Of a DNA stretch of 64,000 bases, positions 26,423-37,733 are shown piece after piece. Position 1 is the stretch's first letter. Every line of letters starts with the position of its first letter. Both the position numbers and the translations under genes were made by a program. The notes under the pieces were generated by a model. The model had not been told where the DNA came from and searched no databases. It saw only the letters and a program-made list of their open reading frames with translations. The stretch comes from Luteimonas sp. ANT-B3E (GTDB lineage: Bacteria; Pseudomonadota; Gammaproteobacteria; Xanthomonadales; Xanthomonadaceae): positions 40,297 through 104,296 of the forward strand of contig LXQJ01000012.1 in NCBI GenBank assembly GCA_001683895.1, written 5' to 3'.

Positions 26423-26618
26423 TCGAACCGGGTAGCGATACCCCCGTATCCCGGCGCAAAGGCCCGAAGCCCGGGCTCTGGCCTCTGCGCTTTGAGCTTT
26501 GAGCTTTACGTTGCTTTCTGGCCTTGTGCTGTAGCGCCGCCTCCCGCGCCTCACAGCGATGAGAGCAATCGCTCCAGCCGCAGCGCTAGCATCCACGACC
26601 CCTCGAGGAGCCGTCGCC

Positions 26619-28019
26619 ATGCCCCACCATGCCCGCTGCACCCGGTCCACCAGCGCGCGTGGGCCGGCGCGCCTCCCGCGTTGGCCCACGCTCGTGGCGC
26701 TGGCGCTGCTCTGCGCCCCGGCCATGGCGCAGGACGATGCGACGGCCGTGCAACGCGGCGCCGACGTGGTCGGCGACACGCCGGCGGCGCTGCGCCAGCG
26801 TGTCGTCGACTGGCGGCGCGACCTGCATGCGCACCCGGAGCTGGGCCACGCCGAGAAGCGCACCGCGGCGCTGGTCGCCGACCACCTGCGTGCGCTTGGC
26901 CTGTCGCCGGTGACCGGCATCGCTGGTACCGGCGTGACCGCCGTGCTGAAAGGCGCGCGGCCGGGCCCGCGGATCGCACTGCGCGCCGACATGGACGCGT
27001 TGCCGGTGACCGAGGCCACCGGCCTGCCGTATGCATCCACCGCCATCGGCGAGTACCGCGGCCAGCCGGTGGGGCTGATGCACGCCTGCGGCCACGACAT
27101 GCACGTGGCGATCCTGATGGGCGTCGCCGAAGCGCTGGCGGCGCGGCGCGACACGCTGGCGGGCGAGGTGATGTTCGTGTTCCAGCCGGCGGAAGAAGGC
27201 CCGCCGGTCGCGGGCGCGGTATTCGGCGCCAAGCAGATGCTCGACGAGGGCGTGTTCGACGACTTCATGCCCGACGCGATCCTCGGCCTGCACGTCTGGT
27301 CGCGGCTCAGCGTCGGCCAGGTCGGGGTGCGGGCGGGTCCGTTCATGGCCAGCGCCGACGAATGGACGCTGGCGATCCGGGGCGAACAGACGCACGGCTC
27401 GCAGCCGTGGGCCGGCGTCGACCCGATCACCGTGGCCGCGCAGGTGCTGCTGGGCACGCAGGCGATCATCGCGCGCCAGGTCGACATCACCGCGACCCCG
27501 GTGGTGCTGACCGCGGGCCAGCTCAACGCCGGCACCCGCTTCAACATCATCCCTGACAGCGCCACCATGGTGGGCACGCTGCGCACTTTCGACATGGGCG
27601 TGCGCGACGATGTCATCGCGCGCTTCCGCCGCACCGCGGAACACTTCGCCGCGGCCAGTGGCGCCAGCGCCGAGCTCACGGTGGCGATGAACGCGCCGGT
27701 GACCCGCAACGATCCGGCACTGACCGCGCGCCTGCAGCCGTCGCTGGCGCGCGTCGTGGGTGCCGGCAACGTGGTCGAGACGCCGCTGTACACGATCGCC
27801 GAGGACTTTTCGCAGTTTGCCGACCGCGTGCCGGGGTTCTACTTCTTTGTCGGCACCACGCCGGTGGGCACCGATCCCGCGAGGGCGCCGATCAACCATT
27901 CGCCGCTGTACGCCCCCGACGAGGGCGCGCTGGACGTCGGCCTGCGCGCACTGCTGCAGGCGACGCTGGATTTCCTCGGGTCGCCGCCTGCGGCGGGGAC
28001 GTCCCCGCCTCGGGCCTGA
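26619..28019 (+). CDS. Exported M20-family amidohydrolase (carboxypeptidase-like)
   Basis: A 466-residue protein of the M20D/amidohydrolase group (hippuricase, N-acyl-amino-acid hydrolases), with a signal peptide (PTLVALALLCAPAMA before QDD). The start MPHHARC has a GAGGAG Shine-Dalgarno; the track start 20 residues upstream was rejected. Metal and catalytic blocks are DLHAHPELGHAE, ALRADMDALPVTEA, HACGHDMHVAIL, FQPAEEGPPVAGA and NHSPLYAPDEGALDVGL. It probably hydrolyses an amide bond of a small N-acyl or peptide substrate in the periplasm. A decayed copy of the C-terminus of a related gene is found at about 30.2 kb. Confidence 0.88.
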   Translation: MPHHARCTRSTSARGPARLPRWPTLVALALLCAPAMAQDDATAVQRGADVVGDTPAALRQRVVDWRRDLHAHPELGHAEKRTAALVADHLRALGLSPVTGIAGTGVTAVLKGARPGPRIALRADMDALPVTEATGLPYASTAIGEYRGQPVGLMHACGHDMHVAILMGVAEALAARRDTLAGEVMFVFQPAEEGPPVAGAVFGAKQMLDEGVFDDFMPDAILGLHVWSRLSVGQVGVRAGPFMASADEWTLAIRGEQTHGSQPWAGVDPITVAAQVLLGTQAIIARQVDITATPVVLTAGQLNAGTRFNIIPDSATMVGTLRTFDMGVRDDVIARFRRTAEHFAAASGASAELTVAMNAPVTRNDPALTARLQPSLARVVGAGNVVETPLYTIAEDFSQFADRVPGFYFFVGTTPVGTDPARAPINHSPLYAPDEGALDVGLRALLQATLDFLGSPPAAGTSPPRA

Positions 28020-28079
28020 CGTGATGTCGCACATCCGCCGGGCCCAATGCCCAGCGGATGCGGCAGACCATGGTCGCCG

Positions 28080-30002
28080 TCAGCGCGACGCGTTGGCGCT
28101 CATGGTCGCGTTGCGCGCGGCGTCGAGGTACTGCGCGGGGTCGCGCATGCCGGCGGTGTGGCACTGGCCGGTGGTGTGCCCGCGGTTCACCGCGCCCGGC
28201 AGCTGCGCATAGGCGCGCTCGACGGTCCCGTCCTCGGGGTCACCCAGCACCAGGTCGGAGGCGAAGTTGCAGTAGTCGTTGGTCCACCAGTTGGTGCTGC
28301 GGAACGAGGTCGAGTAATAGTTCACCTGCGCCCGCGCCCACGTGGGGATGCCGGCCAGCCACGCCGATGCGCCGCTGTAGGTCATGTTGGCATTCGACCC
28401 GCAGGCGACGCCGAACCAGTTGCCCACGGTGGCGAGGATGCCCGACAGGTTGGTGCCCTGGTACGGCGTGCCCACCGACTGCATGCGACGGCCGCCGCTG
28501 GCGTTGTCGAGCCCGCTCCAGTAGTACGTGTACAGGTGCAGCGACGCCGCGCCACCCTGGCTGTGGGCGACGGTGCCAAACGAGTTCCACTGCGCGCCGA
28601 AGTCGCGGATGCGCTGCGCGAACTGGTCGTGGCTGCGGTTCTGGTCAGCGTCGAGGAACGTCGACGAGGTCGCGAACTGCGACTGGGGCCAGACGCCGCC
28701 GGAGCAGTAACCGTGCACCAGCACCAGCCGGCTGCCGGCGCCCTTGGTCGACAGGTCGCCGGGACGCACGCCTATCGTCATCAGCTCGTCGATCGCGATG
28801 TCGGCGGCCTTGGCGGCGCGCAGCGCGGGCAGCGCCAGCGGCAGGCGGTCGGCGGTGGCGACGGGAATGAACTCGTCAGCGTCCTCGACGCGCAGTTGCC
28901 GCAGCTCGAACGGCGCCTGCGCGCCGGCGCGCGCGATCCAGCGCTCATCCAGGCCCAGCACCAGCTGGCCGCCCACGCTCTCGGCCATGCCGCCGATCCA
29001 CGCCACCGGCGTCATCGCGCGCTTGCCGTCGCGACCCCAGATCTCACCGACCACCCGGTAGCGCCGGACACCGTCGTCAGCCGCGAGCGGCAGCGTGATC
29101 GACAGGCGCCCCGGCCCGGCCCGCACCGCGGTGGCGGCCGGCGCCAGGCGCAGCGTCGACGCGATCACCGGAACCACGTGCTCCGCGGTGCGCAGGAGCG
29201 GCGCACCGCGCTGGTCCCGGCCTTCCACGATCACCTGCGCGATGTGCTGCCCCGCGGTGCGCGCGACGAACGACGCGCCGTAGCGGCCGTCGCCGGCGGC
29301 GCCGTCGTCGTGGCGGCCGTCGTCGAACATCCGGAGCCGCTGCTCGCTGCCATCGGGTGAGATGACGCGCAGCGTGGCCTGGCCGATCCGTCCCGCGGCG
29401 TGGCCCATGCGCAGCGTGCCGCCGGCGTCGTCGGCGGCCAGCTGCGCGGTGTAGCCGATGCGCTCGCCAACCAGCTGCCGGCGGTGGGTCTGGTACGAGG
29501 CGAGCTCGGTCGCGGGGTCGCCTTCGACCAGCACGTAGCCACGCTGTGCGACCCCGCCGGGCGCACGCAGCCGCAGCGTCCAGGCTCCGTCACGCAGCCC
29601 CTGCAGGCTGGCCTGCTGCACCGGCTGGCCGTCCGCGGTGCCGCCGATCCGCGCCGCGCGCATGCCGTCGTCGAGCGATTTCGCCGCCAGCGGCGTGCCA
29701 TCGGGCGAGCGCATCTCCGCCTGCCACATGGTGCCGCCCGACATCAGCGCGAAGCGCAGCTGGCCCGCGACCGGATGCAGCGTGCCCTGCCATTCGCCGG
29801 CAGCATCGAACGCCACCGGCAGCAGCGCGTGCTTCGAAATGATGGCGGTGGACCCCGGATCGGGCGCGCGCATCGCCGCAAACTCCGATACAGGTCCCGC
29901 CAGCTGCTTGGCCGCCAGCGGCGCGCCGTCCTGCGCCATCGCGGTGGTGGTGCACAGGCACAGTGCGCCCAGCCAGCCGAGTGTCCTCGCATGCATTGCC
30001 AT
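28080..30002 (-). CDS. Exported lipase-like alpha/beta hydrolase with N-terminal beta domains
   Basis: A 640-residue secreted protein. The start MAMHARTLGW is preceded by GGGGAG at 7 nt; a signal peptide ends at TTTAMA before QDG. Residues about 30-400 are beta-rich repeats of Ig-like or choice-of-anchor type (RMFDDGRHDDGAAGDGRYGA is a typical calcium-rich turn). The C-terminal part is an alpha/beta hydrolase with the oxyanion strand LVLVHGYCSGG and nucleophile elbow VAHSQGGAASLHLYTYYWSG, as in lipases; GTPYQGTNLSGILA is also lipase-like. Cysteines in the C-terminal part may form disulfides. Substrate unknown; similar proteins are annotated as conditioned-medium-factor type in the family. Confidence 0.78.
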   Translation of the reverse strand: MAMHARTLGWLGALCLCTTTAMAQDGAPLAAKQLAGPVSEFAAMRAPDPGSTAIISKHALLPVAFDAAGEWQGTLHPVAGQLRFALMSGGTMWQAEMRSPDGTPLAAKSLDDGMRAARIGGTADGQPVQQASLQGLRDGAWTLRLRAPGGVAQRGYVLVEGDPATELASYQTHRRQLVGERIGYTAQLAADDAGGTLRMGHAAGRIGQATLRVISPDGSEQRLRMFDDGRHDDGAAGDGRYGASFVARTAGQHIAQVIVEGRDQRGAPLLRTAEHVVPVIASTLRLAPAATAVRAGPGRLSITLPLAADDGVRRYRVVGEIWGRDGKRAMTPVAWIGGMAESVGGQLVLGLDERWIARAGAQAPFELRQLRVEDADEFIPVATADRLPLALPALRAAKAADIAIDELMTIGVRPGDLSTKGAGSRLVLVHGYCSGGVWPQSQFATSSTFLDADQNRSHDQFAQRIRDFGAQWNSFGTVAHSQGGAASLHLYTYYWSGLDNASGGRRMQSVGTPYQGTNLSGILATVGNWFGVACGSNANMTYSGASAWLAGIPTWARAQVNYYSTSFRSTNWWTNDYCNFASDLVLGDPEDGTVERAYAQLPGAVNRGHTTGQCHTAGMRDPAQYLDAARNATMSANASR

Positions 30003-30316
30003 GATGTCGCTCCCCGGAAGTGATGACGCCACGGCACCGCTGCGATCGCGGCGAAGGTGGCTGTCGTCGGTGGATCCCCATCCCCTGTCGGGCGTTTATA
30101 CGGAGGCGCATGGGGCCGGCGCATCCTGCGCTGCAGCAATGCGGCGGCCGGCGGCGTACGGACGGCCCGGGCGCAGGCGTGCGCGAGACGCATCGGCGCT
30201 GGACCTCGGCCTGCGCGCGATGCTGCAAGGGGCGCTGGGCTACCTGCACGGCGGAGCCGTGCCTGCCGCGGCGTCTGCGACCGCCGCGCGCTGACGCGCC
30301 GCGCCATAATGCCGGC
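30003..30316. other. 314-nt intergenic region with M20 gene remnant
   Basis: Between the lipase-like gene and queF (divergent) there is no intact gene. The right half holds a degraded C-terminal piece of an M20 amidohydrolase (listed separately); the left half should contain the promoter of the lipase-like gene. Confidence 0.6.
30190..30294 (+). pseudogene. C-terminal remnant of an M20 amidohydrolase gene
   Basis: The last about 30 codons before TGA 30294 read [20 protein letters not shown], closely matching EGALDVGLRALLQATLDFL at the C-terminus of the intact amidohydrolase (26619-28019). Nucleotides also match strongly (GCGCTGGACCTCGGCCTGCG against GCGCTGGACGTCGGCCTGCG). Upstream of this, no frame continues the M20 similarity, so it is a relic of a paralogue or of a tandem duplication whose body was lost, with the lipase-like gene now in between. 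Confidence 0.65.
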
Positions 30317-31141
30317 ATGCCTGTCGACACCATTCCGCTGGGGCGCGAGGTCGCGTATCCGGAGCGCTACGATCCCGGTCTGCTGTTCCCGATCGCGCGA
30401 GCGGCCGGCCGCGACGCGCTCGGTATCGCCCGCGCCGCCGCGCCGTTTATCGGCCACGACCGCTGGCATGCCTATGAGCTGTCGTGGCTCGACCCGCGCG
30501 GCAAACCGGTGGTGGCCACCGCGACGCTGACAGTGCCCGCCGACACCCCGCACCTGGTCGAATCGAAGTCGCTGAAGCTCTATCTCAATTCGCTCAACAG
30601 CTCGCGGTTCGACGCGCCCGAGGCGGCGCGTGCGCGGATCGCGGACGACCTGTCGTTCGCCGCGGGCGGCGCGGTCGCGGTCGCGTTCGGGCTGCCGCCG
30701 ATGGCGGACGTCGAGGCGGCCGACGACGATGCAGTCGACGTCGACACGCAGGACATCGTGATTGACGCCCACGATGGCCCGTGCCCGGCGCTGCTGGCGT
30801 CGGACCCCGCGCAACCCGCGGCCGAGACCCTGGTCTCGGCGCTGCTGAAGTCCAACTGCCCGGTGACCGGGCAGCCGGACTGGGCCAGCGTGCGGATCGC
30901 CTACGCGGGGCCGCGGATCGACCGCGCCGGCCTGCTGCGCTACCTGGTGTCGTACCGCGACCACGCCGGCTTCCACGAGCAATGCGTGGAGCGGATCTTC
31001 GGCGATGTGCTGGCGCGCTGCGCGCCGACGCGGCTGTCGGTGGAGGCGCGCTACACCCGCCGCGGCGGGCTGGACATCAACCCTTGGCGCGCGACCCCGG
31101 GGACACCGGCGCCGGTTGCGCGACGCGACCTGCGGCAGTAA
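30317..31141 (+). CDS. queF: NADPH-dependent 7-cyano-7-deazaguanine reductase QueF
   Basis: QueF reduces preQ0 to preQ1 in queuosine biosynthesis. The 274-residue product is the long (two-domain) form of gammaproteobacteria. It has the QueF motif [17 protein letters not shown], and the catalytic cysteine in [28 protein letters not shown] and [14 protein letters not shown] are further family blocks. ATG at 30317 is taken; the ORF track runs 99 codons upstream through the M20 remnant region. Confidence 0.95.
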   Translation: MPVDTIPLGREVAYPERYDPGLLFPIARAAGRDALGIARAAAPFIGHDRWHAYELSWLDPRGKPVVATATLTVPADTPHLVESKSLKLYLNSLNSSRFDAPEAARARIADDLSFAAGGAVAVAFGLPPMADVEAADDDAVDVDTQDIVIDAHDGPCPALLASDPAQPAAETLVSALLKSNCPVTGQPDWASVRIAYAGPRIDRAGLLRYLVSYRDHAGFHEQCVERIFGDVLARCAPTRLSVEARYTRRGGLDINPWRATPGTPAPVARRDLRQ

Positions 31142-31310
31142 CCACGGCGTGGGAGCATCGCATGCGCCATGGACACGATGCGGCGTTGACGCTGGCGATG
31201 TGAGCCTCGTCTGCACTGTGCGCCTGCCGGGCGCAGGTGCCGCCCGCCGCCGCTAACCACAACACCGGGCCATCTTGGCCCCCGCCACCTTCCCCCCGAC
31301 AGGACACGCC

Positions 31311-31811
31311 ATGCATCGCACGCCGCCCGTACCCGCCCTGACCGCCGTCCTGCTGGCCAGCCTGGCCGTGGCCGGTTGCAACCGCGGCGCCCCGGCGCCG
31401 GCCCCGCAGACCGGCGCACCGGTCGCGGCTCCCGCAGCGGCTCCCCCGCCAGCACCGACGCCGCCCCCCGCTGTCACCGTGACCGGCATCGATCTCGGCA
31501 ACGCGGTCGACGACGACGACCGCGTGGCGACGCCGCTGGTCGCCTTCACTCGCACCGACACGCTGCACGCGTCGGTCGCGACCACCGCTCCGGATGGCGC
31601 GACGGCGATCCCCGGCAAGCTGACCGCGCGCTGGACCTACCAGGATGGCCAGCTGGTCGACGAGCTGAGCCAGGACTACACCTTCAGCGGCAGCACCCAC
31701 CACGCTTTCCAGGTCAGCCACCCGGAAGGCTGGCCGGCGGGGCGTTACAAGCTGGAAATCCTGCTCGACGACGCGCTGGTACAGACCCGCGAGTTCACCG
31801 TCGACGAGTAG
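31311..31811 (+). CDS. Lipoprotein of unknown function
   Basis: A 166-residue protein with the lipobox AVAGC (cleavage before CNRGAP), a Pro/Ala-rich linker of about 40 residues, and a C-terminal beta-rich domain of about 110 residues (ITVTGIDLGNAVDDDD-like start, LTARWTYQDGQLVDELSQDY, WPAGRYKLEILLDDALVQTR). The C-terminal fold looks like a small Ig-like sandwich, as in proteins annotated only as hypothetical lipoproteins. No active-site motif is seen. It stands alone between queF and icd. Confidence 0.7.
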   Translation: MHRTPPVPALTAVLLASLAVAGCNRGAPAPAPQTGAPVAAPAAAPPPAPTPPPAVTVTGIDLGNAVDDDDRVATPLVAFTRTDTLHASVATTAPDGATAIPGKLTARWTYQDGQLVDELSQDYTFSGSTHHAFQVSHPEGWPAGRYKLEILLDDALVQTREFTVDE

Positions 31812-31866
31812 CGCCGCGTGCCCGGCTTTGCCCCATTTGCGCCCAGCCGCGACAATGGCGCGTTGA

Positions 31867-34212
<2,346 letters not shown>

Positions 34213-34459
34213 CGGAGCTTCCTTCGTGGACGGACCTTGTGGCACGCGGTGGCAGCGCGGGCTCAGTCGGCAACGCAAGGCGCCCGGAGGCCATGCACGG
34301 TGCATTCGGAGCTGGCACGGCGCGAGAAAGCCCGCGTCGGGTCACTGTTGTCATCTACCATCCGCGCTAGCTTCAGAGGCCTGCAGTGCCGGACCGACCG
34401 TCCGGCACTGGCGCGGTGCCATTCCCGTTCTTCCGCCAACCGACACAAGGATCGCTGCA

Positions 34460-36532
34460 ATGACGACACCCGCTGTTCTCGCAAGCGCCGCGGCAGCCCG
34501 ATTCGCGATCGTCGTGCTGTCGGTGTCGGCATGCCTGCCTCTGTCCGCCAATCCTGGCACTGGCGACGAGACACCAGGCGCCACCCCGATCATCGATGCG
34601 TCGGCCATTCGTCGCAGGCCATCCAACCCAACTGCGCCCCCGAGGACAGGGAACCCGAACGATCGCGTGGCGCGCATCTCCGATGGGCGCGTGTTCTATC
34701 TCGACGCAGCGGGGGACACGCGGTTCCACGATGCGCACGCGCTGTCCGACGGCACCTGGCTGCTGGCGGGCGAGGCGGCCGATCTCGCCTGGCTGCCGGC
34801 GGGTACGCCACGGGTGGCGCTTGGCCTCGGAGGCATTGCCTCGAACGCCCCGGGCCGGATCGGATTCCTCATGCAGGTCTCCGCCGACCTGTCGCAGGTT
34901 CGCGCCGTCGCGCACTTCCCTGCCGGGAGCGTGCGCAGCGTCGCGCGCATCCGGACGACCAGCCTGCCGGGAGCCGCGACCGGTGCGGTGTTCGTGTCGG
35001 GCCATCGTGACGGCGTTGCGGGCGACGGTTACTACCTTGCACGACTCGACGGGAACTTCGTGCAACGTCTGCCTACCAGCCTGGTCTGGGCGCGCAATGT
35101 CGACACCCGCAGCAGCGGCAGCGGAAGCAATTCACACAAGGACCTGCAGCCCTGGGACGTGGGCAGCGACGGCAAGGTGGTGTACACCGAAGGCGCCGCC
35201 TTCGCGACCAGCTGGGCGGCCATCCACCGCCTCGACGAAACCGGGGAGCGGGAAGTCGTCGAGCACTGGCGCGCCCACTGGACGCTGCAGGGTGCGGAGT
35301 GGCGCGGCACGCCCGCATCAAGCGCACCCGGCGCACTCGGTTACAGCGGGATCGTCATGAAGAACCGGCGTGTGGGGCAGTTGCGCTCTGCCGATGCGTT
35401 CGACCAGGCGTGGACGACCGTCGATGAAAACGGCAACCCCGGACGCCGCGGTCGCTGGCCCGACGACTACTACTTCCAGCAGCACTGCGCGTATGAGGCC
35501 TGCAGCATCGTGCAGCCTGGATACACCGGCTACCGCGTCGGTGCGAACGACACCCAGCGGGTCGGCGCGATTGCGATCGATCGCCGCGACAACAGCCTGT
35601 ACTTCGGCTACAGCACCCAGAGTAAGCTGCCCGGTGGCAACCCGGACTTCGAGCCTGCGGTCGTCGCGATGGACGCCGATGGCAGGCAGCGCTGGTGGGC
35701 GCGGCTGTATCGCGAAACGACCGCGAACAGCTCCCCTGACCAGTACGTCGATGGACTGGCGATCGACTACTCCAGCGGGGCGCTGGTGGTGCTCGCACGC
35801 TCGCATGGAAACAACACGGTCAATTTCTGGAGCGGCAACGCCATCGCCGCCAATCCGGCAGGGAGCGGATACCAGAACCGGTTTACAGGCACGAACGGCA
35901 ACATCCACCTGTCGTGGCTCGGCAAGTACGCGCTGGGCGACGGACGACTGCAGCACGCGACCTGGATCGGCGAGTTCAACGAGGGCGTCATAGGCGGCGC
36001 GCCGCATCCGGACCCGCTGATGGGTGGTTGGCCAAACCCGAACGCCGGCTGGCCCAACCTCAACACCACCCGCTGCCGCAACGCGGTCTCGGTGTATGCA
36101 GACGGTTCGGTGCTGGTGAGCTGCACCGGCCGGCGCACCGCCACCACCGTCAACGCCTTCCAGCGGATGCCGCTGCCCGGGCAGCAGGTCGGCACCTGGA
36201 ACGACTTCGTGCGCGTGTACCTGCCCGATCTTTCCGGGCTGCGCTACAGTTCCCTGATCACCGGCGACTGGAACCGCAGCGATGGCAGCGGTGGCGCCAA
36301 TACGACCATCGCGGCAGCCGTGCCCGCACGCGGCGGCGTTCTGGCGCTCGGTCACCATCACAAGGACGCGGCAACCGGCCAGCCGCGAGGCGTGCCGATG
36401 CCAACACGCAACGTTCCGGCGTGGGGACGGGCGACACCGGCAGGCGAAACGGGGCTGGTGGCGCTGCTGCGCATCTCGCGCCCCGCGAGTGCGCCGGGCC
36501 CCTGCAGGATGAAGCGCTGCACCTTGCCCTGA
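34460..36532 (+). CDS. Large secreted protein of unknown function, probable beta-propeller
   Basis: A 690-residue protein starting at MTTPAVLASAAAARF with an N-terminal export signal; VSAC just before LPLSANPG could be a lipobox. The 78 residues upstream in the ORF track are not supported. The body is rich in repeats of the form DRRDNSLYFGYSTQSK and DYSSGALVVLARSHGNN, which resemble blades of a beta-propeller (SBBP/WD-like), plus Trp/Asn/Gly-rich turns (WPNPNAGWPNLNTTRC). No catalytic motif was recognised. Codon choice looks slightly less GC-rich than in neighbouring genes. It has no operon partner; the 247-nt gap upstream of it holds no other feature. Confidence 0.7.
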   Translation: MTTPAVLASAAAARFAIVVLSVSACLPLSANPGTGDETPGATPIIDASAIRRRPSNPTAPPRTGNPNDRVARISDGRVFYLDAAGDTRFHDAHALSDGTWLLAGEAADLAWLPAGTPRVALGLGGIASNAPGRIGFLMQVSADLSQVRAVAHFPAGSVRSVARIRTTSLPGAATGAVFVSGHRDGVAGDGYYLARLDGNFVQRLPTSLVWARNVDTRSSGSGSNSHKDLQPWDVGSDGKVVYTEGAAFATSWAAIHRLDETGEREVVEHWRAHWTLQGAEWRGTPASSAPGALGYSGIVMKNRRVGQLRSADAFDQAWTTVDENGNPGRRGRWPDDYYFQQHCAYEACSIVQPGYTGYRVGANDTQRVGAIAIDRRDNSLYFGYSTQSKLPGGNPDFEPAVVAMDADGRQRWWARLYRETTANSSPDQYVDGLAIDYSSGALVVLARSHGNNTVNFWSGNAIAANPAGSGYQNRFTGTNGNIHLSWLGKYALGDGRLQHATWIGEFNEGVIGGAPHPDPLMGGWPNPNAGWPNLNTTRCRNAVSVYADGSVLVSCTGRRTATTVNAFQRMPLPGQQVGTWNDFVRVYLPDLSGLRYSSLITGDWNRSDGSGGANTTIAAAVPARGGVLALGHHHKDAATGQPRGVPMPTRNVPAWGRATPAGETGLVALLRISRPASAPGPCRMKRCTLP

Positions 36533-36633
36533 CGCCGCCCGCGCGCCGGGCAGCAGCCGGGGAGGCCACGGTCCGGGCTCGCCCGGGGAGCCGCCGCTGA
36601 CGGGTGCAGGCCGGCGGCAGCGCACGCGCCGCA

Positions 36634-36657
36634 TGCATGCAACGCGGCTTGCATGCA
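36634..36657. promoter_or_regulatory. Perfect inverted repeat upstream of exported methyltransferase gene
   Basis: TGCATGCAA-CGCGGC-TTGCATGCA: 9-bp arms, 6-nt spacer, 106 nt before the ATG of the methyltransferase gene. The AT-richer arms stand out from the GC-rich surroundings, as an operator would. No cognate regulator is in sight. Confidence 0.4.
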
Positions 36658-36763
36658 ATGCGAAGTTGCCACCGCCACGGCCCGCCATGCGGCAGCGAGA
36701 GCGCCCTGTGCGCGGCGGCTGTGGCACCCTGCGCTCCCGATTCGCCATATCTCCGGAGTTGCC

Positions 36764-37663
36764 ATGCGCCGTTCGACGCCCTCCCTGTTGACCTCTGCCG
36801 TGCTCGCCACGCTGCTCCCGCTGACGCTCTCGGCCTGCGCCTCATCTTCGCCGGCCATGACTGCCGACGCGGCCGCACAGGCCGCGGGACCTGGCATGGG
36901 CGTCTCGGCGCGCGCGCCCGACCCGCTGCTCGACACCGTCCTCGCCGGCAGCTGGCGCTCACGCGACAACGTCGCGCGCGACCAGTACCGCCACCCGCGC
37001 GAAACGCTGTCGTTCTTCGGCATCGCCGCCGATCAGGCCATCGTCGAGATCAGCCCCGGCGGCGGCTGGTACACCGAAATCCTGGCGCCCTACGTGCGCG
37101 ACGCCGGCCAGTACGTCGGCGCGGTGGTCGATCCGGCGGCGCTGCCCGCGGGACGTGCGCGCGAGAACGCCGAGAAGGGCCGCGCGGCGACCCAGGCGCG
37201 CTTCGCCGGCGCGCCCGCGCAGTATCGCGGCGCGACGCTGGTGTCGTACGACCCGGGCGCGCCGCGCTTCGGCGCGCCGGCGTCGGCCGACGCGGTGCTC
37301 ACCTTCCGCAACGTCCACAACTGGCGCATGTCGGGCCAGGCCGAGGGCATGTTCAATGGGTTCTTCGAGGTGCTGAAGCCGGGCGGCGTGCTTGGCGTGG
37401 TCGAGCACCGCGCCGACGCCGACGTGCCGTCCGACGACAGCACCGGCTACGTCAGCGAGGCGCAGGTGATCGCGCTGGCGCAGGCGGCCGGCTTCCGACT
37501 GGATGCGCGCAGCGAAGCCAACGCCAACCCGCGCGACACCAAGGACCATCCCAACGGCGTGTGGACGCTGCCGCCAGCCAAGCGCCATGACGCCGAGGAC
37601 GCGCAGAAGTACCTGGCGATCGGCGAGAGCGACCGCATGACCCTGCGCTTCGTCAAGCCGTAA
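36764..37663 (+). CDS. Exported methyltransferase-like lipoprotein
   Basis: A 299-residue protein starting at MRRSTPSLLTSAVLATLL with lipobox LSAC, so it should be exported and lipid-anchored. After an Ala-rich linker comes a class I SAM-methyltransferase-like domain: motif I IVEISPGGGWYTEILAPYV, ADAVLTFRNVHNWR and VLKPGGVLGVVEHRAD. This family of predicted methyltransferases with signal peptides is known in Xanthomonadaceae and other proteobacteria, but the substrate, and how SAM could be available outside the cytoplasm, are unknown. A CCGGAG Shine-Dalgarno precedes ATG. The 231-nt gap before it carries a perfect inverted repeat. Confidence 0.82.
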   Translation: MRRSTPSLLTSAVLATLLPLTLSACASSSPAMTADAAAQAAGPGMGVSARAPDPLLDTVLAGSWRSRDNVARDQYRHPRETLSFFGIAADQAIVEISPGGGWYTEILAPYVRDAGQYVGAVVDPAALPAGRARENAEKGRAATQARFAGAPAQYRGATLVSYDPGAPRFGAPASADAVLTFRNVHNWRMSGQAEGMFNGFFEVLKPGGVLGVVEHRADADVPSDDSTGYVSEAQVIALAQAAGFRLDARSEANANPRDTKDHPNGVWTLPPAKRHDAEDAQKYLAIGESDRMTLRFVKP

Positions 37664-37733
37664 CCGGCGCCCGCCGTCGCGCCGCCCCGGTGGCGCGCGC
37701 GCGGGCCATGGCACCACCGCCCGGACCCGCTAC

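Larger units (their letters stand above)
25977..26618. other. 642-nt repeat-rich intergenic region
   Basis: No gene is seen between nrdB and the M20 amidohydrolase. The stretch contains a 12-bp tandem repeat, a 26-bp direct repeat and four compact hairpins with 8-bp arms; each is listed separately. A tandem GAGCTTT run (CTTTGAGCTTTGAGCTTT) lies near 26490. The right end should hold the promoter of the amidohydrolase; a Shine-Dalgarno sequence GAGGAG precedes its ATG. Confidence 0.75.
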
